A program made the position numbers and the translations under genes. Shown here in pieces: positions 18,347-26,221 of a DNA stretch of 45,052 nucleotides; positions within the stretch are counted from its first letter, which is position 1, and each line of letters begins with the position of its first letter. This DNA is from Gemmatimonadaceae bacterium (GTDB taxonomy: Bacteria > Gemmatimonadota > Gemmatimonadetes > Gemmatimonadales > Gemmatimonadaceae). The notes below the pieces were generated by a model. It did not search any database. It was not told the origin of the DNA and saw nothing but the letters and a program-made list of their open reading frames with translations. The stretch lies in the NCBI GenBank assembly GCA_025450815.1, contig JANWLO010000077.1, positions 1 to 45,052 on the forward strand. Direction: 5' to 3'.

Positions 18347-18427
18347 TGCGATTGTATCCTCCCTGTGGACTGCCGCCTCCCGCGCGGACGGCGGGAGGAG
18401 GGGGGCAAGTCGTAGAAGCCCTGAAGC
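18347..18427 (-). promoter_or_regulatory. rpsF leader with alternative pairing over the ribosome site
   Basis: In the 81 bases between the PRTase-HAD stop and rpsF start, a hairpin (stem CCTCCCGC/GCGGGAGG, plus-strand arms 18391-18398 and 18376-18383, 7-base loop) precedes a GGGAGG ribosome site (18358-18363). The same CCTCCC arm can pair either with the hairpin's GCGGGAGG or with the ribosome site. S6:S18 is known to autoregulate through leader RNAs in several phyla; whether this leader is one is inference. It could also simply be a terminator for the upstream gene. Confidence 0.45.
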
Positions 18428-19408
18428 TTAGCCGCTTTGCGGGGAGCCGCGCAACCGCTGGCGTACGGCGCGCGCGGTGGCGCGAAGGGCGGCACCCAAG
18501 GCGGGCTCCTGCGGGGGTGCGGCGCGCCGCTCGGGGGCCGAGAAGGCACCAGGCTCGAGCATCTCTCGCGTCTCGGTGCAAAACACCGAGCGCCCGGTGA
18601 GCTGCGCGATCTGCGCGGCAAGCGCCGCGTCGCTCTCGATGAAGAGCCACGCGCCCGTTTCTATGTAGATGTTCGCCTTGAAGTCCGCGTACGCGCGCGC
18701 GGCGCGACGCGCGGCCATGTCCGGGTACTGCATCATGCGGAGCTCGCGGTATTGCACCTTGTGCCGGGCGAGCCACTCCTCGGTGGCCGCGCGATACTTC
18801 TCGAGGCGCGACGTAACGAGCCACCCCACCTGCGACGTGGGAAGCATTAGCGATTCGGTCTCGCGCAGAAAGCGGTTGTAACGCTCGCCGTCGTCATTCT
18901 CGTGATCCGTTGGATCGCGACAGAGCACGCCGTCGATGTCCATGCAACTGTTCGAGAGTACCGTACCATGCATGAGGTTCCACTCGAACACGCGCGGCAT
19001 CGGCACCAGCTCGCGATAGAAGTCGACGTGTCCCTCGAGTCGCGCGTCGGGCGCCATGTAAACCGCGGCGTAGCTGATGCGGTGCGGAAGGCTCGCGCTC
19101 CGGATACGCTCCTTCACGGTTCGCATCTGGAGTCCGGAGCAGACGCTGTCATCGATCACGAGCACGTGGCGCGGCCGCGCGAGGTACGATCGGGGATCGG
19201 TGCCCTTGTAACGCGCACCGGACTGGATGACTCTCCCCTCGATGAGTCCAGCGACATCCGTCATCGGCACGTTGAGATGGAGCGCGAGCAGGCTCGCGAC
19301 GAGCAGCCCGCTGCGCGGCACGCCGGCCACTATGTCGATGTCGCGCGGAAGGGTCGCGAGCCAGCTCACCACCGCATCATCGAGCTGCGCGACCGTGCGA
19401 TACTCCAC
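18428..19408 (-). CDS. Phosphoribosyltransferase-HAD fusion protein
   Basis: A 326-residue protein. Residues 1-150 are a type I phosphoribosyltransferase fold: VAGVPRSGLL (28-37, loop for PPi) and the PRPP-binding motif VLVIDDSVCSG (82-92). Residues about 155-285 look like a HAD-family domain: CMDIDGVLCRDPT with the DxD pair Asp157/Asp159, a threonine/serine segment LVTSRLEKYR, and a later acidic segment. The C-terminal 40 residues are Ala/Arg rich. Substrates are unknown; a PRTase fused to a phosphatase-like domain suggests a nucleotide-sugar or salvage reaction, but this is inference. The start is GTG at 19408 with AGGAG 8 bases upstream. It is 30 bases downstream of a GT39-type glycosyltransferase, suggesting a shared operon and possibly glycan work. 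Confidence 0.8.
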   Translation of the reverse strand: MEYRTVAQLDDAVVSWLATLPRDIDIVAGVPRSGLLVASLLALHLNVPMTDVAGLIEGRVIQSGARYKGTDPRSYLARPRHVLVIDDSVCSGLQMRTVKERIRSASLPHRISYAAVYMAPDARLEGHVDFYRELVPMPRVFEWNLMHGTVLSNSCMDIDGVLCRDPTDHENDDGERYNRFLRETESLMLPTSQVGWLVTSRLEKYRAATEEWLARHKVQYRELRMMQYPDMAARRAARAYADFKANIYIETGAWLFIESDAALAAQIAQLTGRSVFCTETREMLEPGAFSAPERRAAPPQEPALGAALRATARAVRQRLRGSPQSG

Positions 19409-19438
19409 GCTAGCGTCTCCTCGTTGAACGAGCCGGAA

Positions 19439-21115
19439 TCACCGTCGCACCGCACCGTGAATCGCCTGGCAGTTCGCTGCGCTGTCCGGAATCGACGTGC
19501 GCCACCTGAACGCCAACAGCCGCGTGGAAGCTGGCAACTGTACCGCTTCCATCGTGGACTCTATGTAGTCGGCCACGGCCGGTTGAACGCTCCATGGTGT
19601 ACGCCATTGCCCCCGTTCAGAGACGATCAGCCCAGTTGGGAAGCAAGCGCGAAGCTCGTCGAGCGACTCCGCCGTGCTCACGACGGGCTTGGCGAGCTTC
19701 CGGAAGTTGCTGAACTGCGCGCCGGGGTGACGCGGGTCGCCCAGATAGTCCACGCTGAGCAGCACATCCAACCGGTGAAGATAGTACAACGACTTGAGCT
19801 CCGATGTCGAGATCACAACCGATGAGTTGTCCACCGCCGGCCCCAGCACGGGGTGTGCCGCGTCCCAGTCGGGTTGCCCGCGATAGAGCTGCGCGAGCTG
19901 CCAATCGGCGTCGCTCGTGCGCAGCATCTTGATCGCGTACGAAGTGGCCCCGTTGCCGACGAGCGCGAATGCGGCGACGAGCGCGAAGAGCGCCATTACG
20001 GTCAGGTCGCGCGCACGAAGGGAGAGCGCGTCTCCAGCCAATCGGCCAACCACATCTTCGAGCGCCGGTCGCACGCGCCGCGTGCCCTCGGCGAGGCCGA
20101 TTCCAGCCAGGGCGAAAAACAGCGGCATCACCGAGAACAGATAGCGCTCGGCCTTCCATGCTGCGAGCGAGTGGACGAGGAACGCAACGCCGAACACCAC
20201 GAGGCAGAAGAGCGCCGCGCGGCCATTGCGGTAGATCGCGAGGAGCACCAGAAGGGGGAAGAGCGTCCAGATCGTCGCGTACTGGTCGAGGAAGATGTCG
20301 TGATAGTAGCGGACGTTTTGGCGGTTCGCCGCGGCCCAGAGATCCACGTAGCTGAAGAGCGCGAACCCGCGGCTCACGATGCCGCCGCGGATGGCGAGAA
20401 CGGCGATCACGAGCACGGTCGCCGCGGCGGCAGTGATGCCGACAACCTGCGCGCGCGTGAGCGGCTGTCGCGGGCTGGCGGTCCGCCAGGACTGCAAGCG
20501 GTCGGCGATCGCCCACGCGAGCACGGCGGCGATACCGACGATCGTGATGACCTGGAAGTGCAGCGCGAGCAGAAAGAGGAAGGCGGCGCAGGCGCAGAGC
20601 TGGATGGCGCGGCGGAGTGCGAGAGCGGGTCCGGTGACCACGCGATAGATGCACGCCGCGCCAATGAAGAAGCAGAGCGCCTGGATGGTGTAGAAGCGTG
20701 CAAGCTGCGAGAGGTAGAGCGACTGCGGCTGAAAGCAGAAGAGCATCGCGGCCGTCCACGCCGCGCCGCGGCCAGCCACCGATCGCACCCACACGAAGAG
20801 CGCGCAGACGAGCGCCGCGCCGGCGATTACGGCCGGGATGCGCGCGACGGCGAGGCTCTCGCCGAACACTCGAAATAGCGCGGCAACGAGATATGTGAAA
20901 AGGCGCGCCCGCGTGTACGGCTCACCACCGGGATCGAGTTGCAGCGTGCCGCGCGCCAGCAGCGAGTGCGCGGCCATCACGTGATTAAGCTCGTCGACGT
21001 ACGGTGTGTGGTGCAGGCCGATGAGCCGCGCGATCAGGGCGATCGCAAAGACGGCGAGAGGCGCGGCGATCGCCGCGCCTCGAGCGCGCGACGCAGGGAT
21101 GCCCGGGAGGGTCAT
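19439..21115 (-). CDS. GT39-type membrane glycosyltransferase (ArnT/PMT-like)
   Basis: A 558-residue polytopic membrane protein of the dolichyl/undecaprenyl-phosphate sugar transferase superfamily (GT-C fold). The first loop after TM1 holds the family's acidic pair, Asp41-Glu42 in YVDELNH, which binds metal or the lipid-phosphate sugar. About ten hydrophobic segments lie between residues 15 and 400, followed by a soluble periplasmic C-terminal domain (about 410-558). Family members move a sugar from a polyprenyl phosphate donor to lipid A, protein or another acceptor outside the cytoplasmic membrane; acceptor and sugar are unknown here. Its neighbour is the PRTase-HAD fusion. Confidence 0.82.
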   Translation of the reverse strand: MTLPGIPASRARGAAIAAPLAVFAIALIARLIGLHHTPYVDELNHVMAAHSLLARGTLQLDPGGEPYTRARLFTYLVAALFRVFGESLAVARIPAVIAGAALVCALFVWVRSVAGRGAAWTAAMLFCFQPQSLYLSQLARFYTIQALCFFIGAACIYRVVTGPALALRRAIQLCACAAFLFLLALHFQVITIVGIAAVLAWAIADRLQSWRTASPRQPLTRAQVVGITAAAATVLVIAVLAIRGGIVSRGFALFSYVDLWAAANRQNVRYYHDIFLDQYATIWTLFPLLVLLAIYRNGRAALFCLVVFGVAFLVHSLAAWKAERYLFSVMPLFFALAGIGLAEGTRRVRPALEDVVGRLAGDALSLRARDLTVMALFALVAAFALVGNGATSYAIKMLRTSDADWQLAQLYRGQPDWDAAHPVLGPAVDNSSVVISTSELKSLYYLHRLDVLLSVDYLGDPRHPGAQFSNFRKLAKPVVSTAESLDELRACFPTGLIVSERGQWRTPWSVQPAVADYIESTMEAVQLPASTRLLAFRWRTSIPDSAANCQAIHGAVRR

Positions 21116-21144
21116 GGCCCCAAATCTAGTGCGGGATGAACAAC

Positions 21145-21169
21145 GCCCGCGACGACGATCGTCGCGGGC
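21145..21169 (-). terminator. Hairpin terminator after the DUF3761-type gene
   Basis: An 11-base perfect inverted repeat (GCCCGCGACGA and complement) with a 3-base loop lies 54 bases past the stop of the DUF3761-type gene. On the minus strand it is followed by GTTGTT, a weak T-run. It also separates that gene from the glycosyltransferase. Confidence 0.65.
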
Positions 21170-21223
21170 ATTGCTGCTGCTGTATCGAAATGTGCTACGG
21201 CGCGTGCGCTAGGGCGTGCGTCC

Positions 21224-21811
21224 TCAGCTAACCAGCCACTGCGCGACGCCACCGTGTCCGGAGCAGCTGCCGCTTCGATGCTGGGAATGCGAGTACAGAC
21301 CGTCCTTGCATTTGGCGATCGCGCCGGTTGGATCGTTGTCCTCGGGCTTGCCGGAGCCGCCGGTCGCGTTCGACTTGGTGCTGGCTGCGGAGGCTGAGGT
21401 GGCGTGGGAATGGGTGGCGGCCGGCGGCGGGGCAGGTGCCGGGGCGGGAGCGGGGGCAGGCGCTGCGACCGGCGTCGGGGCTGCAGCCGAGGTAGGAGCG
21501 GCAGGCGCCTTGACCCCGCTCGCCCGGATGCCGCCGTGCCCTGAGCACGCGCCCTGTCCGCCCTTGGAGGATGATCCATCCGTGCAGGTGACCATCGCGG
21601 ACTTCGTGGTCGAGCTGCCTTTGGCGGCCTTCGCCGCTGCGGCAGTGGCCTTCTTGTCTACGCCGCCATGGCCACTGCACGCACCCTTGCCCGTCGTGGC
21701 GGTTGTGCTTCCGTCGGTACACACGGATCCAGCGGCCTGTGCGCCCGCATGCGCCGGAATCGCAAATAGCGCTGCCAGCGCAACCGCGGACAAGAGTACG
21801 TTCATGCGCAT
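21224..21811 (-). CDS. Secreted DUF3761-type protein with three Cys/His/Gly repeats
   Basis: A 195-residue secreted protein. A signal peptide (residues 1-26, cut after AGAQA) is followed by three copies of a small unit: C31TDG...C45SGHGG, C76TDG...C89SGHGG and C168KDG...C183SGHGG. The last copy, with KCKDGLYSHSQHRSGSCSGHGGVAQWL split over 168-193, is a recognisable DUF3761 domain. Between copies lie Ala/Lys/Ser-rich and Pro/Ala-rich linkers. Each unit has two Cys and one His, so either a disulphide or a metal site is possible. I chose the ATG at 21811 for its GGAG five bases away and the fitting signal peptide. The gene is monocistronic, with its own terminator. Function unknown. Confidence 0.78.
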   Translation of the reverse strand: MRMNVLLSAVALAALFAIPAHAGAQAAGSVCTDGSTTATTGKGACSGHGGVDKKATAAAAKAAKGSSTTKSAMVTCTDGSSSKGGQGACSGHGGIRASGVKAPAAPTSAAAPTPVAAPAPAPAPAPAPPPAATHSHATSASAASTKSNATGGSGKPEDNDPTGAIAKCKDGLYSHSQHRSGSCSGHGGVAQWLVS

Positions 21812-22226
21812 ATGATCTCCACTGGTGAGGGAAGTCGAGAGGACGGCGGCAGACGAGTGCAAAGCGCAGTCCACATTGCTGCATAATGTATCCGATCATT
21901 GCCGACTGAACGGGCGTAACCTGTCTCGGTCGGCCGAGCCCGGTTCGTTCTTTGAAGCGGGGTGCTGAGAAACCAGGAATAGCTGGACCCAGAGTCGCCG
22001 AGGTGAACTGAGAGACGCAGACGAGTGGGATTAAAGTCTTCCCTGACGGACCCACCTGACGGTTTTCCTCTGCGGCTTTTGCGTATCCTCTGCGGCTCCG
22101 CGTCCTTCAGTTGTCCTTTTTCTTCCTTTTTCAGCAACCTCGTTGACTTTAGTGCCTTACGTTCGCGTGTGACGCGCAGTACGATGCCGCACTAACTCAC
22201 ATCGGTTTCCTCTGACAACTACCGTG
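21812..22226. other. Divergent intergenic region with no gene
   Basis: About 415 bases between two divergent genes, so it should hold both promoters. I could not place a convincing -35/-10 pair on either strand. It contains a T/C-rich stretch and a tandem decamer-like repeat (see the repeat entry). A minus-strand open frame through this region appears to be an artefact of that repeat and is not called. Confidence 0.5.
22066..22097. repeat. Two copies of TCCTCTGCGGCT, 20 bases apart
   Basis: TCCTCTGCGGCT occurs at 22066-22077 and again at 22086-22097, followed by CCGCGTCCTT and a T/C-rich tract. Similar CCTCTGCG-rich strings recur between genes in many environmental genomes, as I recall; that is from memory and not verified here. 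The repeat is intergenic and upstream of the plus-strand sortilin-like gene. Confidence 0.6.
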
Positions 22227-24932
22227 ATGCGCATGCGCTCTCGCTTTTTCTTTACGCCCGGAATTCTTCTCCTCACCTCGATCGCGTTCGCCCTTCCCGC
22301 GCAGCAGAGCTCGAAGAAAAAGTCGCTCGAGAACAAGACGCAACCGCAGTCTCCGACGGCCGTTGATTCGAGTGCCATCGTGCTCCCAACTGCGCTCAAG
22401 GCGCGCGCAATCGGCCCCGCGGTGATGGGAGGTCGCGTCTCCAGCATCGCGTTCGATCCCGTCGATCCCTGGACCTTTTACGTTGGGCTAGGCACCGGCG
22501 GCATCATGAAGAGCTCCGACAACGGATCGACCTTTCAGCCGATCTTCGAGCACGAGGCGGTTGCGGCGATCGGCGACGTGGCGGTGGCGCCGTCGGATCC
22601 GAAAACGATCTACGTCGGTACGGGCGAGGCGAACGACCGCAACACCGTGAGCTGGGGTGCGGGAGTCTACACGTCGACCGATGGCGGGACGACGTGGACC
22701 AAATCGGGGCTCGAGAAGACGCGAGCGATCGCGCGCGTCGTCGTCCATCCTACGGATCCGAAGACGGCGTGGGTGTGCGCGCCAGGCGACGTGTGGCAGC
22801 CCGGCGAGCGCGGCATCTACAAGACCACGGATGGCGGCAAGACGTGGAAGAAGACGTTCACGGCTCCAGCTCCATTCGAGAATCGCGCCGGCTGCGGCGA
22901 TCTTGCAATCGATCCGACTGATCCCAACGTGCTCTACGCCACCGTGTACGCGCGCATCCGTCGTCCATGGGAGTTCACTTACGGGGCGGCGGCCACCGAC
23001 GGCAAAGACATTGGCGGCGTCATGAAGAGAACCGACGGCGGCGTCACCTGGACCAAGCTCACGACGGGGCTGCCCAAGATGACGGGACGCATCGGCCTCG
23101 CCGTGTACGCGAAAAATCCGAAGACGGTCTACGCGCTCATGCAGAGCGATGCGGGCGGTACCTCCGACCTCGACGATCCAAACAGCAAGGCCGGCGGCGT
23201 GTTTCGCAGCGACGATGCGGGCGCAACGTGGACCAGGCAGAGCAAGCTCGATCCGCGCCCTTTTTACTTCAGTCAGATCCGCATCGATCCGCAGAACGAC
23301 CAGCGCATTTACGTGCTGGGCTTCATGCTCCATGTGTCCGACGACGGCGGCAAGACGTGGCGCGAGGATCGCTTCAAGGACGTGCACTCGGACAACCACG
23401 CGCTCGCCATCGATCCGCGCATGCCGCAGCGCATGCTGCTCGGCACCGACGGCGGATTGTACGAGAGCTACAACGCCGGCGAGGGATGGGCGCATCTCAA
23501 CCGCTTTGCCGGCGGCGAGTTCTTTCGCGTGGGAGCTGACAACTCGATCCCCTATCGCATCTGCGGCGGGCTCCAGGACAACACCAACTGGGTGGGGAAG
23601 AGCAACACGCGAAGCAAGGAAGGAATTCGCAACGGTGACTGGATGGCGATCGGCGGCGGCGACGGCTCCTACTGCGCGTTCGACCAGGCCGACTCGAATC
23701 TCGTTTACGCCGAATCGCAGCAGGGCTATCTGTTTCGCTTCGATCTCACGAGCGGCCAGGACAAGGATCTCCGCCCGCAGCCAACGGAGGGACAGCCTGC
23801 GTATCGGTTCCACTGGACGTCGCCGCTCGTGGCGAGCGTGCACGACAAGGGCGTGTTGTACCACGCGGGGAATCACGTCTTCAAGCTCACCAGTCACGGC
23901 GAGCGGTGGCACGTCATCTCGCCCGATCTTTCGTCGAAGAACTACGACAAGATGATCACCACGGGGAGCGGCGCCGAGGATTATGGGGTGGTGTACGCGC
24001 TGGCGGAGTCGCCGGTGAAGGCGGGTGTGTTGTGGGCCGGCACCGACGAGGGAAAGCTCTGGCGCACCGACGATGATGGCGGTACGTGGACGGATCTCAC
24101 GTCCTCGATCCCGGCAGCTGCGAAAGGGAGCCGCATCAGCGGGATCGCGCCGAGCGCCGCTGATGTGTCGATTGCGTACATCTCGATCGATGCGCATCGC
24201 GAGGGGAACTACGCGCCGCTCGTGTATCGTACCGCGGACGGCGGCAAAACGTGGGCGAGCATCGCATCGAATTTGCCAGCTGAGTCGCCGGTGAAGGTCG
24301 TGCGCGAGGACTCGAAGAACCCGAAGGTGTTGTTCGTCGGCACCGAGTTCGGCTTGTGGACGACGGTGGACGGCGGACGCGCATGGTTCAAGCTCGGCGG
24401 ACTGCCGACGGTGGCAGTGGATGACATCGTGATGCAGGAGCGCGACCGCGATCTGATCGCGGCCACGCACGGCCGGAGTGTCTACATCATCGACGACGTC
24501 TCAGCGCTCGAGTCGTTGACGCCCGAGGTGCGGGCGGAGGCGGCGCATCTCTTCGCGCCGCGGCCGGCGCTGGGGTACGTGACGATGGCCGGCTTCGGAG
24601 ACTCGAACGGCAATGCCGTATTCCGCGGAGAGAACCCGCCGGAAGGCGCGCTGCTCACATTCTGGCTCAAGTCGTTCTCGGCTCAGCCGGTGAAGATCTC
24701 GATCACAAACTCCGAGAATCAGCCGGTCGCGAATCTCACGGCGCCGGCGATCGTCGGCCTAAATCGCGTGTCGTGGGATCTGCATCCCACGAAAGACGTG
24801 CGCACCGAGTACGGCGGCGACGGCGGCAAGCCCGTTGCGCCAGGCGTCTACACGGTAACGCTCAAGGCCGGGGATCAGACGAGCGTGCAGAAGTTGACGG
24901 TGAGCTATCTCCCGGGCGTCGACACGCGGTGA
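22227..24932 (+). CDS. Exported sortilin/BNR-type beta-propeller protein (copy 1)
   Basis: A 901-residue secreted protein. A Sec signal peptide (about residues 1-25, cut near LPAQQ) is followed by a Lys-rich spacer and then one or two large beta-propellers with about ten Asp-box motifs (SSDNGSTF, STDGGTTW, TTDGGKTW, RTDGGVTW, VSDDGGKTW, RTDDDGGTW, RTADGGKTW and others). This is the VPS10/sortilin-like and photosystem-stability-factor-like family, usually annotated as glycosyl hydrolase or WD40/YVTN protein, but no catalytic residues can be named. A C-terminal domain (about 770-901) resembles an Ig-like FlgD fold. The start at 22227 (ATG) or 22224 (GTG) cannot be resolved; no ribosome site is obvious. 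A paralogue lies at 28815-31724. Confidence 0.8.
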   Translation: MRMRSRFFFTPGILLLTSIAFALPAQQSSKKKSLENKTQPQSPTAVDSSAIVLPTALKARAIGPAVMGGRVSSIAFDPVDPWTFYVGLGTGGIMKSSDNGSTFQPIFEHEAVAAIGDVAVAPSDPKTIYVGTGEANDRNTVSWGAGVYTSTDGGTTWTKSGLEKTRAIARVVVHPTDPKTAWVCAPGDVWQPGERGIYKTTDGGKTWKKTFTAPAPFENRAGCGDLAIDPTDPNVLYATVYARIRRPWEFTYGAAATDGKDIGGVMKRTDGGVTWTKLTTGLPKMTGRIGLAVYAKNPKTVYALMQSDAGGTSDLDDPNSKAGGVFRSDDAGATWTRQSKLDPRPFYFSQIRIDPQNDQRIYVLGFMLHVSDDGGKTWREDRFKDVHSDNHALAIDPRMPQRMLLGTDGGLYESYNAGEGWAHLNRFAGGEFFRVGADNSIPYRICGGLQDNTNWVGKSNTRSKEGIRNGDWMAIGGGDGSYCAFDQADSNLVYAESQQGYLFRFDLTSGQDKDLRPQPTEGQPAYRFHWTSPLVASVHDKGVLYHAGNHVFKLTSHGERWHVISPDLSSKNYDKMITTGSGAEDYGVVYALAESPVKAGVLWAGTDEGKLWRTDDDGGTWTDLTSSIPAAAKGSRISGIAPSAADVSIAYISIDAHREGNYAPLVYRTADGGKTWASIASNLPAESPVKVVREDSKNPKVLFVGTEFGLWTTVDGGRAWFKLGGLPTVAVDDIVMQERDRDLIAATHGRSVYIIDDVSALESLTPEVRAEAAHLFAPRPALGYVTMAGFGDSNGNAVFRGENPPEGALLTFWLKSFSAQPVKISITNSENQPVANLTAPAIVGLNRVSWDLHPTKDVRTEYGGDGGKPVAPGVYTVTLKAGDQTSVQKLTVSYLPGVDTR

Positions 24933-24944
24933 AGGGGAGCGACG

Positions 24945-25247
24945 TCAGCGACGCGCGACCAGATACCAGTACGCGAACGCGAGAACGAGCACGCCGAGGA
25001 TGAGCAGACGCCGTCGACGCCCTCGGCGCACTGCCTCCCAGCTCTGCACGTCGAGGTAGAAACGTCCGTCGCCCGCGTCGCGCACGACTGCGTTGCTGCG
25101 GAGGATGCGCCACCCGGCGCCGTGCGTACCGATGCTGAGATCCTGCGGCAGGCGTGCGGTGCTCTCGGAGGTCGCACCCGCGTCCCTGAACGCGGCCACG
25201 ATGTGGCGTTCCCGAAGCTCTATCACGGCCGCGGCGGCTGCACCCAT
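24945..25247 (-). CDS. Small tail-anchored membrane protein, unknown
   Basis: A 100-residue protein without a recognised family. The soluble N-part contains GAGWRILRSNAVVRDAGDGRFYLDVQSWEAVRR, split by charged residues, followed by an Arg cluster (RRGRRRR, about 79-85) and a single C-terminal transmembrane helix (about 86-98: LLILGVLVLAFAYWYLV). The Arg cluster before the helix predicts the soluble part stays in the cytoplasm. It is convergent with the sortilin-like gene, 12 bases between the stops, and divergent from phhA. Translation in this frame looks protein-like; function unknown. Confidence 0.65.
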   Translation of the reverse strand: MGAAAAAVIELRERHIVAAFRDAGATSESTARLPQDLSIGTHGAGWRILRSNAVVRDAGDGRFYLDVQSWEAVRRGRRRRLLILGVLVLAFAYWYLVARR

Positions 25248-25257
25248 GTTCGTCCAT

Positions 25258-25287
25258 TTGCGAGGGGAGTGGGCTCAACAGTATGCT
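25258..25287 (+). promoter_or_regulatory. Candidate promoter of phhA
   Basis: TTGCGA (25258-25263) and TATGCT (25282-25287) are separated by 18 bases, an acceptable sigma-70-like pair, and lie about 120 bases before the phhA start. The assignment rests on pattern alone. A transcript starting near 25294 would contain the two hairpins described next. Confidence 0.35.
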
Positions 25288-25311
25288 CGCTAGTACGCGT
25301 ACGAAAGGCCC

Positions 25312-25365
25312 CTGCCGCAAGGAAACGTGGCAGCGAGCGGGATCGAGAGCCGCTCGCTACTTTTC
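25312..25365 (+). promoter_or_regulatory. phhA leader: two overlapping hairpins
   Basis: Hairpin 1 pairs CTGCCGC (25312-25318) with GTGGCAG (25327-25333, one G-U). Hairpin 2 pairs AGCGAGCG (25332-25339) with CGCTCGCT (25351-25358) and is followed by ACTTTTCGG. They share bases 25332-25333, so both cannot form fully. A stem followed by a short T-run looks like a weak intrinsic terminator inside the leader, as in attenuation. No ligand-binding fold or leader peptide rich in Phe or Tyr was recognised, so the signal is unknown and the whole call is tentative. Confidence 0.35.
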
Positions 25366-25408
25366 GGCGGCGCAGTACCGTCGTTCATCACCCGCCCTGG
25401 AGGCGCAC

Positions 25409-26209
25409 ATGAGTGATTCGCATTCGACCGCGCAGCCCGACCACGAGCACTCCGGTGGCGGCACGGCGATGGATGTCGGCTCTGGACTGCCGGAGTTCCT
25501 CACGCAGGATTATTTGCGGTACACGCAGGAAGACCACGACATCTGGAAGCTGCTCTATTCGCGGCGCAGGGACGCGCTGCGCGAGACCGGGAGCGCGATC
25601 TACCTGAGCGGCGCCGAGTGGATCGGGCTCGAGCCCGATCGCCTGCCGAATCTCAACCACGTGAACGCGAGACTCGCAGAGCGCACCGGATGGGCGGCGG
25701 TTGGCGTGGGTGGATTCATGCCGCCCGTGCAGTTCTTTCGCTGTCTCGCCGCGCGCCGATTTCCGACGACGCTCACCGTGCGACCGCGCGCGAAGCTCGA
25801 CTACCTCCCCGAGCCCGACATCTTCCACGATGTGTTCGGACACGTTCCACTGCACGCGGATCCGGTGTTCGCCGATTTTCTCCAGCACTTTGGTGCCCTG
25901 GCTGCCGTGTCGCCGGGCGAGAAGGAGACCGCCGAGATGGCGCGGCTCTTCTGGTTCTCGGTCGAGTTCGGGCTAATCAAGGAGGGCGGACGCACGAAGG
26001 TTTACGGTAGCGGCCTGATCTCTTCGCACGGCGACGCCGCCAACGCGCTGGGCCCCAAGTGCGAGCGGCGCCCGTTCGACCTCGACGCGGTGATTGCGCA
26101 GCCGTACGAGATCGATCGCATGCAGGACGTGTTGTTCGTCGTCGAGTCGTTCGAGCAGCTATTCGCGGCGGTCGAGACGCTGGGGAATCGCCGGAAGCCG
26201 AACGTTTAG
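25409..26209 (+). CDS. phhA: Phenylalanine 4-hydroxylase
   Basis: Non-haem iron enzyme converting L-phenylalanine to L-tyrosine with O2 and tetrahydropterin. The 266-residue monomer is the typical bacterial catalytic domain without the mammalian ACT domain. The iron ligands are His140 and His145 in IFHDVFGHVPL and Glu186 in FWFSVEFGLI. Other family marks are GFMPPVQFF, RPRAKLDYLPEPD and the GLISSHGDA pterin-side loop. I chose the ATG at 25409, which has GGAGG seven bases upstream, over an open extension to 25283. It stands alone on the plus strand with a structured leader and ends 12 bases from a convergent gene. Tyrosine supply or phenylalanine use are both possible. Confidence 0.95.
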   Translation: MSDSHSTAQPDHEHSGGGTAMDVGSGLPEFLTQDYLRYTQEDHDIWKLLYSRRRDALRETGSAIYLSGAEWIGLEPDRLPNLNHVNARLAERTGWAAVGVGGFMPPVQFFRCLAARRFPTTLTVRPRAKLDYLPEPDIFHDVFGHVPLHADPVFADFLQHFGALAAVSPGEKETAEMARLFWFSVEFGLIKEGGRTKVYGSGLISSHGDAANALGPKCERRPFDLDAVIAQPYEIDRMQDVLFVVESFEQLFAAVETLGNRRKPNV

Positions 26210-26221
26210 CCGGCGCTCGCC

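Noticed and set aside
21802-22137. A 111-residue minus-strand frame rich in Lys/Arg/Gly next to the repeat
   Set aside because: It arises by translating the CCTCTGCGG repeat and T/C-rich tract, has no ribosome site, and overlaps the start of the DUF3761-type gene.
22488-24470. A 660-residue open frame antisense to the Sec-type propeller gene
   Set aside because: It is rich in Arg, Val, His and Ala with no domain pattern, and lies wholly opposite a clear gene. High GC content keeps such frames open.
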